A stretch of 64,000 nt of DNA from Paraburkholderia heleia NBRC 101817. GTDB lineage: Bacteria > Pseudomonadota > Gammaproteobacteria > Burkholderiales > Burkholderiaceae. The stretch is from assembly GCF_000739775.1 (NCBI RefSeq), contig NZ_BBJH01000027.1:1-64000 (forward strand), in the 5' to 3' direction. This document shows, in pieces, positions 42,130-51,549 of the stretch. The notes under the pieces were generated by a model. That model searched no databases and had not been told where the DNA came from. It saw only the letters and a program-made list of their open reading frames with translations. Within the stretch, counting starts at the first letter, position 1. Each line of letters starts with the position of its first letter. The position numbers and the translations under genes are program-made.

Positions 42130-43757
42130 TGAAGACTCGCCCTAATCCCTCGCTCATGCGAATGCTGATCTCCGCCGCCGCAAGCGCTGCCGCGCGCACG
42201 CTGCCGTCCGCGTTGCCGCTTACCCCCTTCACCGCTGCGCTGCTGCTCGCGGGCTGCATGGTCGGGCCGGACTACCACCGTGCGCAGGTCGCCGTGCCCG
42301 CCACGTGGAAAGAACTGCCCGGCTGGACCCAGGCCGAACCCGAAGCCGCCCAGGGACCCAAGGGCGACTGGTGGACCGCCTTCCAGGACCCGCTGCTCGA
42401 CGAACTGGAACCGCTCGTCCAGGTCTCGAACCAGACCGTGCGGCAGAGCTACGCGAACTACCAGCAAGCGCTCGCCGAAGTGCGCGTCGCGCGCGCGAGC
42501 CTCTTTCCGGTCATCGGCGTCACCGGCTCGCTCGCGCGCGAGCGTTCCTCCACCGGCACGCTCAGCAGCGTGAGCAGCATCACATCCACGCCGAGCGGCG
42601 CGCGCATCGTCAACGGCGGCACGCTCGAAGCGAACGCGAGCTGGGATATCGACCTCTGGGGTCAGGTGCGCCGCCAGATCGAGGAACAGTCGGCCACGGC
42701 CCAGGCGAGTGAGGCGACGCTGGCGAACGCTACGCTGTCCGAACAAATCGCACTGGCGAACGCCGTGATCGATCTGCGCATCACCGATGCCGATATCGAC
42801 CTGCTCACGCATACAGTGCAGGCGTACACGGACTTCCTGCGCGTGGTGGCCAACCAGGACCAGGCGGGCACCGTGCCGCCATCCGATCTGATATCCGCGC
42901 GCACGCAGCTCGAATCGGCGCGCGCGAGCCTGATCGCGCTGGGCGTGGCGCGCGCGCAATACGAGCATGCCATTGCGGTGCTCGTGGGCCGCAACCCCGA
43001 AGAGGTCGATGTCCCGCACAGCACGCAGCTTCCCGCACTGCCCGCCATTCCCGCCGGCGTGCCCTCCACGCTGCTGCAGCGGCGGCCCGACATTGCGATC
43101 GCCGAACGCCAGATGGCGTCGGCCAATGCGGCGATCGGCGTGGCCGTGGCCGCATACTATCCGTCGATCTCGCTCACCGCGCTCGACGGCTTCACGCAGT
43201 CGCCGCTTTCGGGCCTGCTGCACATGAGCAACTATGTGTGGTCGCTCGGCGCGAGCGCGACCCAGACGATCTTCGACGGCGGCCAGCGCAGCGGCCAGGT
43301 CGCGGCCGCGCGCGCGAGCTACGACGCGGCAGTGGCGAACTATCGCGGCACGGTGCTGACGGCGTTCCAGGGTGTCGAGAACGATCTCTCGGGGCTGCGC
43401 ATCCTCGCGCAGCAGGCCGAAGTGCTCGACGCGGCCGTACGCGACGCCATACGCGGCGCGCAGATCGCGCAAAACGAATACGAGGCGGGCACCGTGGACT
43501 ACACGACGGTCGCCACGGCGCTGGCTACACAGGTGACCAATCAGCAGAGCGCGCTGAACGTGCATCAGCAGCGGCTGCTCGACACGGCTTCATTGATCGG
43601 CGACCTGGGAGGCGGCTGGTCCGGGCAGTTGCACGATGCGCAGCATCCCGCGCGTGCGGTGATGCCGGCTTCCGGCGCCGCGGCGGCGGACGCGGGCGCG
43701 GGCAGTCCGGCGAACGTGGAAGCGAGCAGGACGCAGGGCGCCGCCGTGGGCCCCTGA
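42126..43757 (+). CDS. outer-membrane efflux lipoprotein (NodT/OprM family)
   Basis: A 543-residue TolC-like channel that completes the efflux operon. The N-terminal signal ends in a lipobox (LLLAGCMVGPDYHRAQV), so it is lipid-anchored. The GPDYHRAQVAVPATWKE start and two repeated helical-hairpin halves (NQTVRQSYANYQQALAEVRV and PDIAIAERQMASANAAIGVA) are family-typical. The C-terminal 50 residues are an Ala/Gly-rich tail. Confidence 0.9.
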   Translation: MMKTRPNPSLMRMLISAAASAAARTLPSALPLTPFTAALLLAGCMVGPDYHRAQVAVPATWKELPGWTQAEPEAAQGPKGDWWTAFQDPLLDELEPLVQVSNQTVRQSYANYQQALAEVRVARASLFPVIGVTGSLARERSSTGTLSSVSSITSTPSGARIVNGGTLEANASWDIDLWGQVRRQIEEQSATAQASEATLANATLSEQIALANAVIDLRITDADIDLLTHTVQAYTDFLRVVANQDQAGTVPPSDLISARTQLESARASLIALGVARAQYEHAIAVLVGRNPEEVDVPHSTQLPALPAIPAGVPSTLLQRRPDIAIAERQMASANAAIGVAVAAYYPSISLTALDGFTQSPLSGLLHMSNYVWSLGASATQTIFDGGQRSGQVAAARASYDAAVANYRGTVLTAFQGVENDLSGLRILAQQAEVLDAAVRDAIRGAQIAQNEYEAGTVDYTTVATALATQVTNQQSALNVHQQRLLDTASLIGDLGGGWSGQLHDAQHPARAVMPASGAAAADAGAGSPANVEASRTQGAAVGP

Positions 43758-43785
43758 CCTCAGCCCCTGGTCGAAAGCGCCCGCA

Positions 43786-44241
43786 CTACGTGCGCGGCTG
43801 TGATTCCGAAGCGCTCGTCACCGGCATGGCGGAAGCCGGCAGGCCGAATACGGCGTCGAAGATCAGGTTGTAGACGTAGTTGTAGACAAGAAAGAACATC
43901 GAGAGGCCGATATCCATCGCGAACGCCTCGATCAGCGACACGTGCAGCGTGAGCGCGATCATCGGCACGAGGAACACCACGAGGCCGCCCTCGAAGCCGG
44001 CCGCATGGGCGATGCGGCGCGCGACACTGCGGCCGCGTTTTGTCTGGCGCGCTTCCCAGCGCTCGAACAGCAGGTTGAAGACGAAGTTCCAGCCCACCGC
44101 GATCAGCGACGAAAACACCGCCGCCGCGCCCGCGCGGTCCATGCCGCTGCCCGAGAGCGAGGCGAAGCTCGTACCGGTAATCAGGATCGCGATGCCTTCG
44201 AACAGCGTGACGTACACGATCCGGCGCTTGATACCCTGCAT
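43786..44241 (-). CDS. PACE-family efflux transporter (bacterial transmembrane pair protein)
   Basis: A 151-residue four-helix membrane protein made of two similar halves. Each half has the PACE pattern: RIVYVTLFEGIAILITG and GWNFVFNLLFERWEAR in the first, HAAGFEGGLVVFLVP and NYVYNLIFDAVFG in the second, keeping the Glu and Trp/Asn residues. The start at 44241 has AGGAG 12 nt upstream; the longer frame to 44289 is less likely. PACE proteins such as AceI export biocides like chlorhexidine. It converges on the RND operon (28-nt gap). Confidence 0.85.
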   Translation of the reverse strand: MQGIKRRIVYVTLFEGIAILITGTSFASLSGSGMDRAGAAAVFSSLIAVGWNFVFNLLFERWEARQTKRGRSVARRIAHAAGFEGGLVVFLVPMIALTLHVSLIEAFAMDIGLSMFFLVYNYVYNLIFDAVFGLPASAMPVTSASESQPRT

Positions 44242-44329
44242 GGACGAATGCTCCTGATGCGGCGCCCGCGTGGCTTCGGGCCGCGTCAATCGCCGCGCCT
44301 GCTGCGAGCGCGGCGAAAACCTTCGCGTA

Positions 44330-44980
44330 TCAACCGAGATCGGTGAAGACCGAAGCCGCGGACAAACGCGACTTCGGCAGCTTCGCGTTGAAGTCGTCGG
44401 CGCTGCGGTAGCCGAGACCGACCACCACGAGCGCGGTGAGGCCCTGCTCGCGCAGGCCCAGTTCCTCGTCGAGCGCTTTCGCGTCGAAGCCTTCCATCGG
44501 GCAGGCGTCGATTTCGAGCGTCGATGCGCCGATCAGCAGCGTGCCGAGCGCGAGATACGCCTGCTTCTCCATCCACGCCGGCAGGTCGTTGCGCTCGCGA
44601 TGCAGGTTCACGTAGAACGAGCGCGTCTTTTCCTGACCGGCCTTCGCCTCGGCATTGGCGAAGCGGCCGTCCGCTTCTTCCTGCGCGAGCACCTGGGCGA
44701 GGTGCGCTTCGTCCATGTCGGTGCGCACGCACAGCACCATCACGTGCGAGGCACGCGAAACCTTCGGTTCGTTGTACGCGAAACCTTCCATTCCCTTGGC
44801 GATACGCGCACGCGCCGCATCGCTTGCGGCCAGCACGAAATGCCACGGCTGCGAGTTCACCGAGGAAGGGCTGAAGCGGATCAGCTCCTTGAGTTCGTCG
44901 ATCACAGCGGCGGGAATCTTGCGGGCGGGATCGAACGCCTTGGTGGCGTGGCGGGCTTTAGCGAAGCGGGTGAGGTTCAA
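44330..44980 (-). CDS. NfsB-like nitroreductase family protein
   Basis: A 216-residue FMN oxidoreductase of the NfsB group. It shows RHATKAFDP near the start, the FMN contacts RFSPSSVNSQPWHFVLA, and QAYLALGTLLIGASTLEIDA with the following CPMEGFD. TTG 44980 is chosen as start because AAGGAG lies 8 nt upstream and the sequence after it aligns with the NfsB N-terminus; the ATG at 45046 would add a non-family extension. It reduces nitroaromatics or quinones with NAD(P)H. Confidence 0.86.
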   Translation of the reverse strand: MNLTRFAKARHATKAFDPARKIPAAVIDELKELIRFSPSSVNSQPWHFVLAASDAARARIAKGMEGFAYNEPKVSRASHVMVLCVRTDMDEAHLAQVLAQEEADGRFANAEAKAGQEKTRSFYVNLHRERNDLPAWMEKQAYLALGTLLIGASTLEIDACPMEGFDAKALDEELGLREQGLTALVVVGLGYRSADDFNAKLPKSRLSAASVFTDLG

Positions 44981-45164
44981 GCGGTTTTCTCCTTCGTGTG
45001 CGGTCGGGCCGGGCAGTAGCCGGCCAGGCCGACATCGTACCAGCATCGCGCGCCGGCTGCGGGAGCGGTCTGCGCGCCCAGCGCGCCTGCGCTATGCTTG
45101 AAAGCTCGAATCGCCGCGACGGCTCACGAGCCATGCGCCGCCGCCCGTCAGGAGAATACCGATC

Positions 45165-45584
45165 ATGCGCCAGGCCATCCATCATCTGCCGGTGAGCACG
45201 CGCACGCGCGGGCTCGTCGAAATCAGCCATGAGGTGCGCGCGTTCGTGCGCGAACAGCGCGTCGCCACCGGCTTGCTCACCCTCTTTTGCCGCCACACGT
45301 CGGCATCGCTCGTGATCCAGGAAAACGCGGATCCTTCGGTGCGCCGCGATCTCGAACGTTACTTCGAACAGCTCGCGCCCGAAGATCCGCAGCGCTATGA
45401 GCACGACACCGAAGGCCCCGACGACATGCCCGCGCATCTGCGCGCGGCGCTCACGCACACGCAACTCTGCATCCCGGTCGAGCACGGCAATCCCGTGCTG
45501 GGCACGTGGCAGGGCATCTATGTGTTCGAGCATCGCCGCGCGGCGCACACGCGCGACATCGTGCTGCACTTGATCGGCGAATGA
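45165..45584 (+). CDS. YjbQ/UPF0047 family protein
   Basis: A 139-residue protein with the family motif LLTLFCRHTSASLVIQENAD followed by DPSVRRDLERYF. The C-terminal GTWQGIYVFEHR carries further conserved residues. Members form trimers with a metal- or phosphate-binding cleft, and some have weak thiamine-phosphate-synthase activity. The true role is unsettled. It is followed in the same direction by the dienelactone hydrolase gene after 86 nt. Confidence 0.88.
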   Translation: MRQAIHHLPVSTRTRGLVEISHEVRAFVREQRVATGLLTLFCRHTSASLVIQENADPSVRRDLERYFEQLAPEDPQRYEHDTEGPDDMPAHLRAALTHTQLCIPVEHGNPVLGTWQGIYVFEHRRAAHTRDIVLHLIGE

Positions 45585-45670
45585 GCCGGTCAGGCGCTTA
45601 CACGCAAATCCCGCACGCAAGCGCTATGCTTGCGTCTTTCGTTCAACCGACTCACCGAGGGTTGCCCCAA

Positions 45671-46393
45671 ATGAAACAGTCCGCCGGCTCCATGATTTCC
45701 TTCACCCGCCCTGATGGCCAGTCGCTCCAGGGTTATCTCGCCAAACCGGAAAAGACCGAAGGCGCACCCGCCATCGTCGTGATCCAGGAGTGGTGGGGCT
45801 TGAACGACCAGATCCGCGGCGTGGCCGACCGGCTCGCGCAGGCGGGCTACCTCGCGCTCGTGCCCGACCTCTATCGCGGCAAGAGCACCGTCGAACAGGA
45901 AGAGGCCCACCATCTGATGACGGGCCTCGACTTCGCGGACGCCGCTTCGCAGGACGTGTACGGCGCCGTCACTTACCTGAAGACGCTCACGGACCGCGTG
46001 GGCGTGACGGGTTACTGCATGGGCGGCGCGCTCACGCTGCTCGCGGCCACCATGGTGCCGGGCCTGGCGAGCGCCGTGGTGTGGTACGGCTTCCCGCCGC
46101 TCGAATACATCGACGCGAGCAAGATCACGGCGCCCATCCTCGGCCACTTCGCGACCCAGGACCAGGCGTTCAGCATCGAAACCGTGGCGGAGCTCGAAAC
46201 GAAGCTCAAGGGCGCGAACGTCGACGTCGAATTCCATCGCTATCTCGCCCATCACGCGTTTGCGAACGAGACCGCCGTGGGCCCGAACCGCATCCCCATC
46301 ACGCAGTACGACCCGGTCTGGGCACAGCTCGCGTGGGACCGCTCGCTGACGTTCTGGGGCCGCACGATGTGGCCGCAGCGCACGGTGCGCTGA
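45671..46393 (+). CDS. dienelactone hydrolase family protein
   Basis: A 240-residue alpha/beta hydrolase. The nucleophile elbow is Cys (GYCMGGALT), with acid Asp in FATQDQAFS and His in RYLAHHAFAN, the DLH triad. VIQEWWGLNDQIRGVADRLA and DLYRGKSTVEQEEAHHLM are typical of the family. ATG 45671 is preferred over the longer frame, which runs through the preceding gene. The substrate is unknown; many family members are not chlorocatechol enzymes. Confidence 0.88.
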   Translation: MKQSAGSMISFTRPDGQSLQGYLAKPEKTEGAPAIVVIQEWWGLNDQIRGVADRLAQAGYLALVPDLYRGKSTVEQEEAHHLMTGLDFADAASQDVYGAVTYLKTLTDRVGVTGYCMGGALTLLAATMVPGLASAVVWYGFPPLEYIDASKITAPILGHFATQDQAFSIETVAELETKLKGANVDVEFHRYLAHHAFANETAVGPNRIPITQYDPVWAQLAWDRSLTFWGRTMWPQRTVR

Positions 46394-46519
46394 AGCGCCG
46401 CCGGCGGCCCGCGCCGCCGTGCGCAACGGTCGTGGAACCGGCGCCGCCGCGCCTCGCGCGGGCGACGCCGATTGGCATTGCAGCGCCTTCGTCCCTCTCA
46501 CGCTTTTCGCGGAGACTCC

Positions 46520-47293
46520 ATGACGCCGCTCATCCTCCAGCGCCCTGCGCTTCTGCTCGTCGTGCTGATCGTGGTCCTGCCGCTCGTCGCCTGGCTAGGC
46601 ACGAGCGTGCTGCACCGATACTTCCCGCTCGCCGAGGAAGCCCGCGAGAACTACAAGATCGTGCAGGGCGCGACGCTCACGCTGCTCGCGCTCCTGATCG
46701 GCTTCACGCTTTCGATGGCCGTGAGCCGCTACGACCAGCGCAAGAACCTGGAGGAGGAGGAAGCCAACGCGATCGGCACGGCGTACCTGCGCGCCGAGCT
46801 GCTTGGCGGTGAGGCGGCTGCCAGGACCCAGGCGCTGCTCGCGCGCTACCTCCAGGCGCGCATCCGGTTCTATGTCGTGCACGACGCGGCCGGACTCGAT
46901 GAGATCAACCGCAACACCGCCGAGCTTCAGACGCAGCTCTGGGCGACCGTGCGCGACGCCGCGAAGGCGCAGCCGAATCCGGTGATGGCGCTCGTGGTCG
47001 CCGGCATGAACGACGTCATCAACTCGCAGGGCTACACGCAGGCCGCGTGGATCAATCGCATTCCCGTCGCCGCGTGGACGCTGACGATCTTGATCGCCGT
47101 CTTCAGCAACCTGATGCAGGGCTACGGCGCGCATGGTCAGGTCGGCCGGCGCGTGCTGCTGCTCGTCCTGCCCATCACGGTGACGCTTTCGCTCACGCTC
47201 ATCGCCGATATCGACAGCCCGCGCGGCGGCCTCATTCGCGTCGCGCCGCTCAATCTGATGAGCCTTGCGCAATCCATGCCCGCCAATCCCTGA
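46520..47293 (+). CDS. membrane protein of the DUF4239 (bestrophin-like) type
   Basis: A 257-residue protein with four predicted membrane spans. Two are N-terminal (LLLVVLIVVLPLVAWLG and TLLALLIGFTLSMAV) and two C-terminal (WTLTILIAVFSNLMQGY and LLVLPITVTLSLTLIADI). Between them lies a soluble helical region with YDQRKNLEEEEANAIGTAYL, which is the recognisable DUF4239 stretch. GGAG lies 5 nt before ATG 46520. Function is unknown. Confidence 0.75.
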   Translation: MTPLILQRPALLLVVLIVVLPLVAWLGTSVLHRYFPLAEEARENYKIVQGATLTLLALLIGFTLSMAVSRYDQRKNLEEEEANAIGTAYLRAELLGGEAAARTQALLARYLQARIRFYVVHDAAGLDEINRNTAELQTQLWATVRDAAKAQPNPVMALVVAGMNDVINSQGYTQAAWINRIPVAAWTLTILIAVFSNLMQGYGAHGQVGRRVLLLVLPITVTLSLTLIADIDSPRGGLIRVAPLNLMSLAQSMPANP

Positions 47294-47439
47294 GCGCCAC
47301 GCCGCGCCTTGGGGGCGAAAACACGGCGCGCGCCATTTCCACTAAACTTGGCGGCCTGACTCCACTCCCGCTTCCCTGGCAGGCCGTGGCGCGCCTTTCA
47401 GGGCCCGCGCCCGCCGCTGCAGGACTTCAAGGACCGCGC

Positions 47440-48144
47440 ATGAACGACCTCTCCGCATTTCCCATCACCCGCAAGTGGCCAGCGCTTCACCCCGACCGCC
47501 TCCAGCTCTATTCGCTGCCCACGCCCAATGGCGTCAAGGTCTCGATTATGCTGGAGGAAAGCGGCCTGCCTTATGAGCCGCATCTGGTGCGCTTCGACGC
47601 GAACGACCAGATGTCGCCGGAATTCCTTTCGCTGAACCCCAACAACAAGATTCCCGCGATCCTCGATCCGAACGGCCCAGACGGCGCGCCGCTCGCGCTG
47701 TTCGAATCGGGCGCGATCCTCATCTATCTCGCCGACAAGTGCGGCCGCTTCCTCGCCCGCGAAGGCGCGGCGCGCTACGAAACGATCCAGTGGGTGATGT
47801 TCCAGATGGGCGGCATTGGGCCGATGTTCGGCCAGGTGGGCTTCTTCCACAAGTTCGCGGGCAAGGAGTACGAGGACAAGCGTCCGCGCGACCGCTACAT
47901 CGCCGAGTCGCGGCGCCTGCTCGCCGTACTCGACCAGCGCCTCGAGGGGCGCAAGTGGATCATGGGCGACGAGTACACGATTGCCGACATTGCCACGTTT
48001 GGTTGGGTGCGCAACCTTGTTGGCTTCTACGACGCCGGTGATCTTGTGGGTTACGCCGATTTCAAAAACGTCGCGCGCGTGCTCGACGCATTCGTCGCGC
48101 GGCCGGCGGTCGCGCGCGGGCTCAACATTCCGCCGCGCGGCTAA
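47440..48144 (+). CDS. glutathione S-transferase (YfcG-like)
   Basis: A 234-residue GST. The thioredoxin-fold half has LYSLPTPNGVKVSIMLEE and the glutathione-binding NKIPAILDP then LFESGAILIYLADK. The C-terminal half is helical (YTIADIATFGWVRNL). The T-P-N motif at the active site places it with the YfcG/YghU disulfide-bond reductase group rather than classical Ser/Tyr GSTs. ATG 47440 fits the family start. Monocistronic. Confidence 0.88.
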   Translation: MNDLSAFPITRKWPALHPDRLQLYSLPTPNGVKVSIMLEESGLPYEPHLVRFDANDQMSPEFLSLNPNNKIPAILDPNGPDGAPLALFESGAILIYLADKCGRFLAREGAARYETIQWVMFQMGGIGPMFGQVGFFHKFAGKEYEDKRPRDRYIAESRRLLAVLDQRLEGRKWIMGDEYTIADIATFGWVRNLVGFYDAGDLVGYADFKNVARVLDAFVARPAVARGLNIPPRG

Positions 48145-48156
48145 CGCGCCCGAGCG

Positions 48157-48816
48157 TCATTGCGGCGCCGCTTTCACGCGCGCCGCAACCGAGTCGGCCA
48201 CTTCGGCCGCCGCGCGGTCCACGTTCTTGCGGTCGTCGGCGCGCGCCAGCACGAATTTGGCCGCCGCCACATAGGGATTGAGCGCGATGGCCGCGCCGGC
48301 GCCCGGCTTCGCGTGGCTCGACTCGCTGTCGATCACCTGATAAAGCGGCTGCGGCGCCTGGGCGGCGAGGTTGTCCACGGCCACCGCCAGTTCGATCTGG
48401 CTCGCGCCGGAACCGAAACCCACCACTGCACGCCGCAGACTGTTGCCTTCGTCCACGCTCAGGAATACGCCGCGCACGAGCCACCCCTGCGCGGGTAGCG
48501 GCCCGCCGCCGGGCAGGCGGCGCGCGTCGAGGCCCTTCGCGCGCAGGTCGCTCACCAGCGCATCGGCCAGTTTCCCGACGACCTGATCGGCCTGCTGCTG
48601 CGGGTCGCGGTGGCGCAGCAGTGGTCTCGGCAGCAAGCCGCCCATGCGCTCGCGCGCATTCTCCACAGGATTCGAATCCTGCTTGACGTTGGCCGCGTCG
48701 AGTTCGAAGTCCGTCACGTAGACGAGCGGCGCGCCCGGCTGTTGAGCCGCGGCGAGCGACGCGAACGCGCACAGGCAGAGTGTCGCGACCCATTTCCAGC
48801 TCCATTGAATTTTCAT
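48157..48816 (-). CDS. DUF4410-type secreted protein
   Basis: A 219-residue protein with a signal peptide (VATLCLCAFASLAAA, cleavage near AAAQQ). The mature part starts LVYVTDFELDAANVK and contains LVSDLRAKGLDARRLPG and YVAAAKFVLARADDRKNV, which fit DUF4410. ATG 48816 has GGGAG 7 nt upstream; the longer frame overlaps the HAD gene. It converges with the GST gene (12-nt gap). Function is unknown; a periplasmic location is predicted. Confidence 0.75.
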   Translation of the reverse strand: MKIQWSWKWVATLCLCAFASLAAAQQPGAPLVYVTDFELDAANVKQDSNPVENARERMGGLLPRPLLRHRDPQQQADQVVGKLADALVSDLRAKGLDARRLPGGGPLPAQGWLVRGVFLSVDEGNSLRRAVVGFGSGASQIELAVAVDNLAAQAPQPLYQVIDSESSHAKPGAGAAIALNPYVAAAKFVLARADDRKNVDRAAAEVADSVAARVKAAPQ

Positions 48817-48884
48817 CGCAAACTCCCGTACGTTCGCCAGCCATTCATTCATGCCGTGACCGCGCGTGCGGCACGGCAACTGAG

Positions 48885-49502
48885 TCAAGCGTCGATGAGC
48901 CCGAGCCGCGCCAGTTCGCTCGCGAGCGACCCGGCTTCGACGAAGTGGCACGCCTGCAGCCCCGCGTCGAGCGCGCCCGTGACGTTCGCTTCGCTGTCGT
49001 CGATGAAAAGCGTTTCCTCGGGCTGCGCACCGAGTTGTGCTACGCAGCCGAGGTAGGTCTGCGCGGCCGGCTTGACCGCGCCGAACGTCGCCGACGAATA
49101 CACCTGCGAACCGAAAAGCCGCGCAACCGGCGGATTCAGATAGTCGAGGTGATGCGTGACGAGCGAGCAGTTGTTGGTCAGCACCGCGATGCGGCATCGC
49201 GCGGCCACACGTTGCGCCAGTGCGAGCGCCGCCTCGTTCGGCGTGATCGATGCGCGCCGCGCAGCGAGCCACACGTCGCGCCCCACCTCGCACCCGAGCA
49301 GCTCGCCGAGTGCGCGCAGATACGCGTCGGGGCCGATCTCACCGGCGTCGGCGCGCGCTTCGAGACCCGAGCCCCAGATCGCGTGACGCACCGTTGCGGG
49401 CGGCGCGCCGGTGGCCGCCGCGAGGCTCGCCACGCGCGTGCCGCGATCGTAGTGGGACAGCACGCCTTCCATGTCGAACAGGACTACGCCGATCGCTGCC
49501 AT
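48885..49502 (-). CDS. HAD-superfamily hydrolase
   Basis: A 205-residue HAD-IA phosphatase-like protein. Motif I is VLFDMEGVL (nucleophile Asp, DxE form), motif II VLTNNCSL, motif III Lys in AVKPAAQTY, and motif IV FIDDSEANV. A short helical cap lies between motifs I and II. ATG 49502 has GGGAG upstream. The substrate is unknown. Confidence 0.85.
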   Translation of the reverse strand: MAAIGVVLFDMEGVLSHYDRGTRVASLAAATGAPPATVRHAIWGSGLEARADAGEIGPDAYLRALGELLGCEVGRDVWLAARRASITPNEAALALAQRVAARCRIAVLTNNCSLVTHHLDYLNPPVARLFGSQVYSSATFGAVKPAAQTYLGCVAQLGAQPEETLFIDDSEANVTGALDAGLQACHFVEAGSLASELARLGLIDA

Positions 49503-49661
49503 CTGCCGCTCCCGCCACGAAAATATCCCACTGCGATCCCCACTGCGTCCGCTGCAGATCATACCGCCGGCTCGCGCCGGGCGGCACACGAGCGGGCACA
49601 GGCGCGGCACGCACTGATTGCGCCCCGATACCGTCGATCGATTTTGGGTAGACTGGGACGT

Positions 49662-49922
49662 ATGAACACCTGCCGTTACTGCGGAAAACTGCGCGACGAA
49701 TGGGATTGCCACGGGCCGGCGTGCCGCCGGGCGATCGCGCAGGCGCTGCGCCGCCAGCGCAAGGGACTGCCGATGGTCGCGAACGTGATCCGCAACGAAA
49801 TCCCCGCCGACGCCACCACGGGGCAGATCATCACCGTGCTTTCGCGCCAGCGCCAGCGTGCGCGGCGCGGCAACGAGGAACGACGCGAGCGCAAGGCGCT
49901 CGATCTGCCCGAAGGCGAGTAA
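49662..49922 (+). CDS. small zinc-ribbon-like hypothetical protein
   Basis: An 86-residue protein, MNTCRYCGKLRDEWDCHGPA, with CxxC then CxxxxxC, a likely zinc-binding knuckle. An Arg/Lys-rich helical body follows (QALRRQRKG, RRGNEERRERKALD). No known family was recognised. It is divergent from the HAD gene (159-bp gap). Confidence 0.65.
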   Translation: MNTCRYCGKLRDEWDCHGPACRRAIAQALRRQRKGLPMVANVIRNEIPADATTGQIITVLSRQRQRARRGNEERRERKALDLPEGE

Positions 49923-49972
49923 GGTACACGCCGGGTTCGGTCAGCGTGCCTCACCCTCTTCCCAGACTCCAT

Positions 49973-50243
49973 ATGCTCGACGATGAAGCGCACGCCATCC
50001 AGGCGGCCAACGACACGCCATTCGGCATCGCGTCGTACTTCCACAGCCAGGATGTGCGCCGTTATCGACCGCGTGTCGCGGGCGCTGGCGGCAGGCATCG
50101 TCGGCAGCGACGAAGGTGCGATTTCGAGTGAAGCTGCCCCGTTCGGCGGCATGAAGGAATCGGGCTATGGCCGCGAAGGCTCGAAATACGGTCTCGACGA
50201 CTATCAGTCGATCAAATACCTCTGCCTGGGCGGGCTGGATTGA
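49973..50243 (+). pseudogene. C-terminal remnant of an aldehyde dehydrogenase (SSADH-like), frameshifted
   Basis: The first frame gives DDEAHAIQAANDTPFGIASY then FHSQDVRR. A shift near 50060-50065 leads to IDRVSRALAAGIVGSDEGAI, APFGGMKESGYGREGSKYGL and DDYQSIKYLCLGGLD, then a stop. These are the last 90 or so residues of a succinate-semialdehyde-type dehydrogenase. The catalytic Cys and NAD domain are absent, so it is dead. It sits directly upstream of the ABC binding-protein promoter. Confidence 0.8.
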
Positions 50244-50276
50244 GGGAATCCCGGAGGTCCACAACGCTCGCGCCGA

Positions 50277-50322
50277 CATAACATCAGGTCATGGACACTC
50301 CAACAATTCCGGCATTGCTGCC
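50277..50322 (+). promoter_or_regulatory. composite LysR-type operator upstream of the ABC binding-protein gene
   Basis: CATAACATCAGGTCATG (50277-50293), a 6-nt spacer, then a 23-bp element beginning CCAACAATT (50300-50322). The same two elements, with the same 6-nt spacing and facing the ABC operon, occur at 58361-58406. CATNAC-N5-GTNATG inside the first element is a dyad suited to a LysR dimer. Confidence 0.65.
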
Positions 50323-50439
50323 GCGCAATTGACTCAATATATTCACTTCAAACACGCGCCTGCCCCATTTGTGCATCAGCGGGAAAGCGCGCCGCCTGCA
50401 AGACGTCCACCGCTTCACCCATGTCGAGGAAACGCCGTG

Positions 50440-51501
50440 ATGAAGATTGCAAGGTTCCGTTGTTCGAGCTTCCCGCTGCGCCCGCTGGCCATGACATTGC
50501 TGTTCACCATCGCAGGCGCCTCGCCCGCCTTTGCAGCGGGCAAGATCACATTCGTATCGCAGGGCGGCGCCTATCAGGAAGCCCAGACCAAAGCGATTCT
50601 CGACCCCGCCGCGAAGCAGCTCGGCATCACCATCAACCAGGACAGCATTCCCGACGCGTGGCCGCAGATCAAGGCGCAGGGCGAAACCGGCAAGCCGGTC
50701 TGGGACGTGGTCGACACCCCTACCGCCAACTGTCTGCGCGGCGGCCGCGCGGGGCTACTGGAAAAGCTCGACTTCTCGAAGCTGCCCAACGCCGCGAGCG
50801 TGCCCGAAAAGTACCGCACGCCCTATTCCGTCGCGTACGAGTTCTATTCGACGGTGATTGGCTACAACAAGAAAACGCTGAAGAGAGTGCCGCAAAGCTG
50901 GAAGGACTTCTGGGACGTGAAGAACTTCCCCGGCACGCGCGCGCTGCGCAATGATCCCGTGACCGTGCTCGAAGCCGCCCTCCTCGCCGACGGCGTGCCG
51001 CGCGACAAGCTGTATCCGCTCGACGTCGATCGCGCCTTCAAGAAGCTCGAGCAGATCAAGCCGGACATTACCGTGTGGTGGACGTCGGGCGGCCAGTCCG
51101 CGCAATTGCTGCATGACGGCGAAGTCGACATGGCCATGATCTGGAATGGCCGCGCGAGCGCCGTGATGAAGGACGATCCGGATATCGGCTTCACGTTTAA
51201 CGACGGCATTCTGCAAAACACGCAATTGTGCGTGCTCAAGAACGCGCCGAACCTGAACGACGCCATGCGCTTCATCAATGCGGCGCTGTCGCCGGATCTG
51301 CAGGCCAATCTGCCGCTGTATATCGATTACGGTCCGGGCAACCCGGCTGCGTTCAAGACCGGCAAGATCAGCGAAAAGCGTGCGGCCGAACTGCCTAGCT
51401 CGCCGGCCAACGCGGCGAAGCAGGCGCTGATGTCGGAGGACTGGTGGGCGTCGGAGCCGGGCATTCAGGCGAAGGCGCGCTGGCTCAAGTTCATGCAGTA
51501 A
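50440..51501 (+). CDS. ABC transporter periplasmic substrate-binding protein (spermidine/putrescine type)
   Basis: A 353-residue binding protein with a signal peptide (LAMTLLFTIAGASPAFA). The mature start AGKITFVSQGGAYQEAQTKA and the segment FYSTVIGYNKKTLKRVPQSW are typical of the PotD/PotF-like cluster. It should deliver the substrate to the permeases encoded at 53391-55105, although it now lies on the opposite strand. ATG 50440 is used; GTG 50437 is in frame. The substrate is likely a polyamine or other amine, judged from the neighbouring amine oxidase. Confidence 0.87.
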   Translation: MKIARFRCSSFPLRPLAMTLLFTIAGASPAFAAGKITFVSQGGAYQEAQTKAILDPAAKQLGITINQDSIPDAWPQIKAQGETGKPVWDVVDTPTANCLRGGRAGLLEKLDFSKLPNAASVPEKYRTPYSVAYEFYSTVIGYNKKTLKRVPQSWKDFWDVKNFPGTRALRNDPVTVLEAALLADGVPRDKLYPLDVDRAFKKLEQIKPDITVWWTSGGQSAQLLHDGEVDMAMIWNGRASAVMKDDPDIGFTFNDGILQNTQLCVLKNAPNLNDAMRFINAALSPDLQANLPLYIDYGPGNPAAFKTGKISEKRAAELPSSPANAAKQALMSEDWWASEPGIQAKARWLKFMQ

Positions 51502-51549
51502 CGCACGGCGCTCTTCACATCGTTCCCCACGTGCCGCACATCGTGCAAG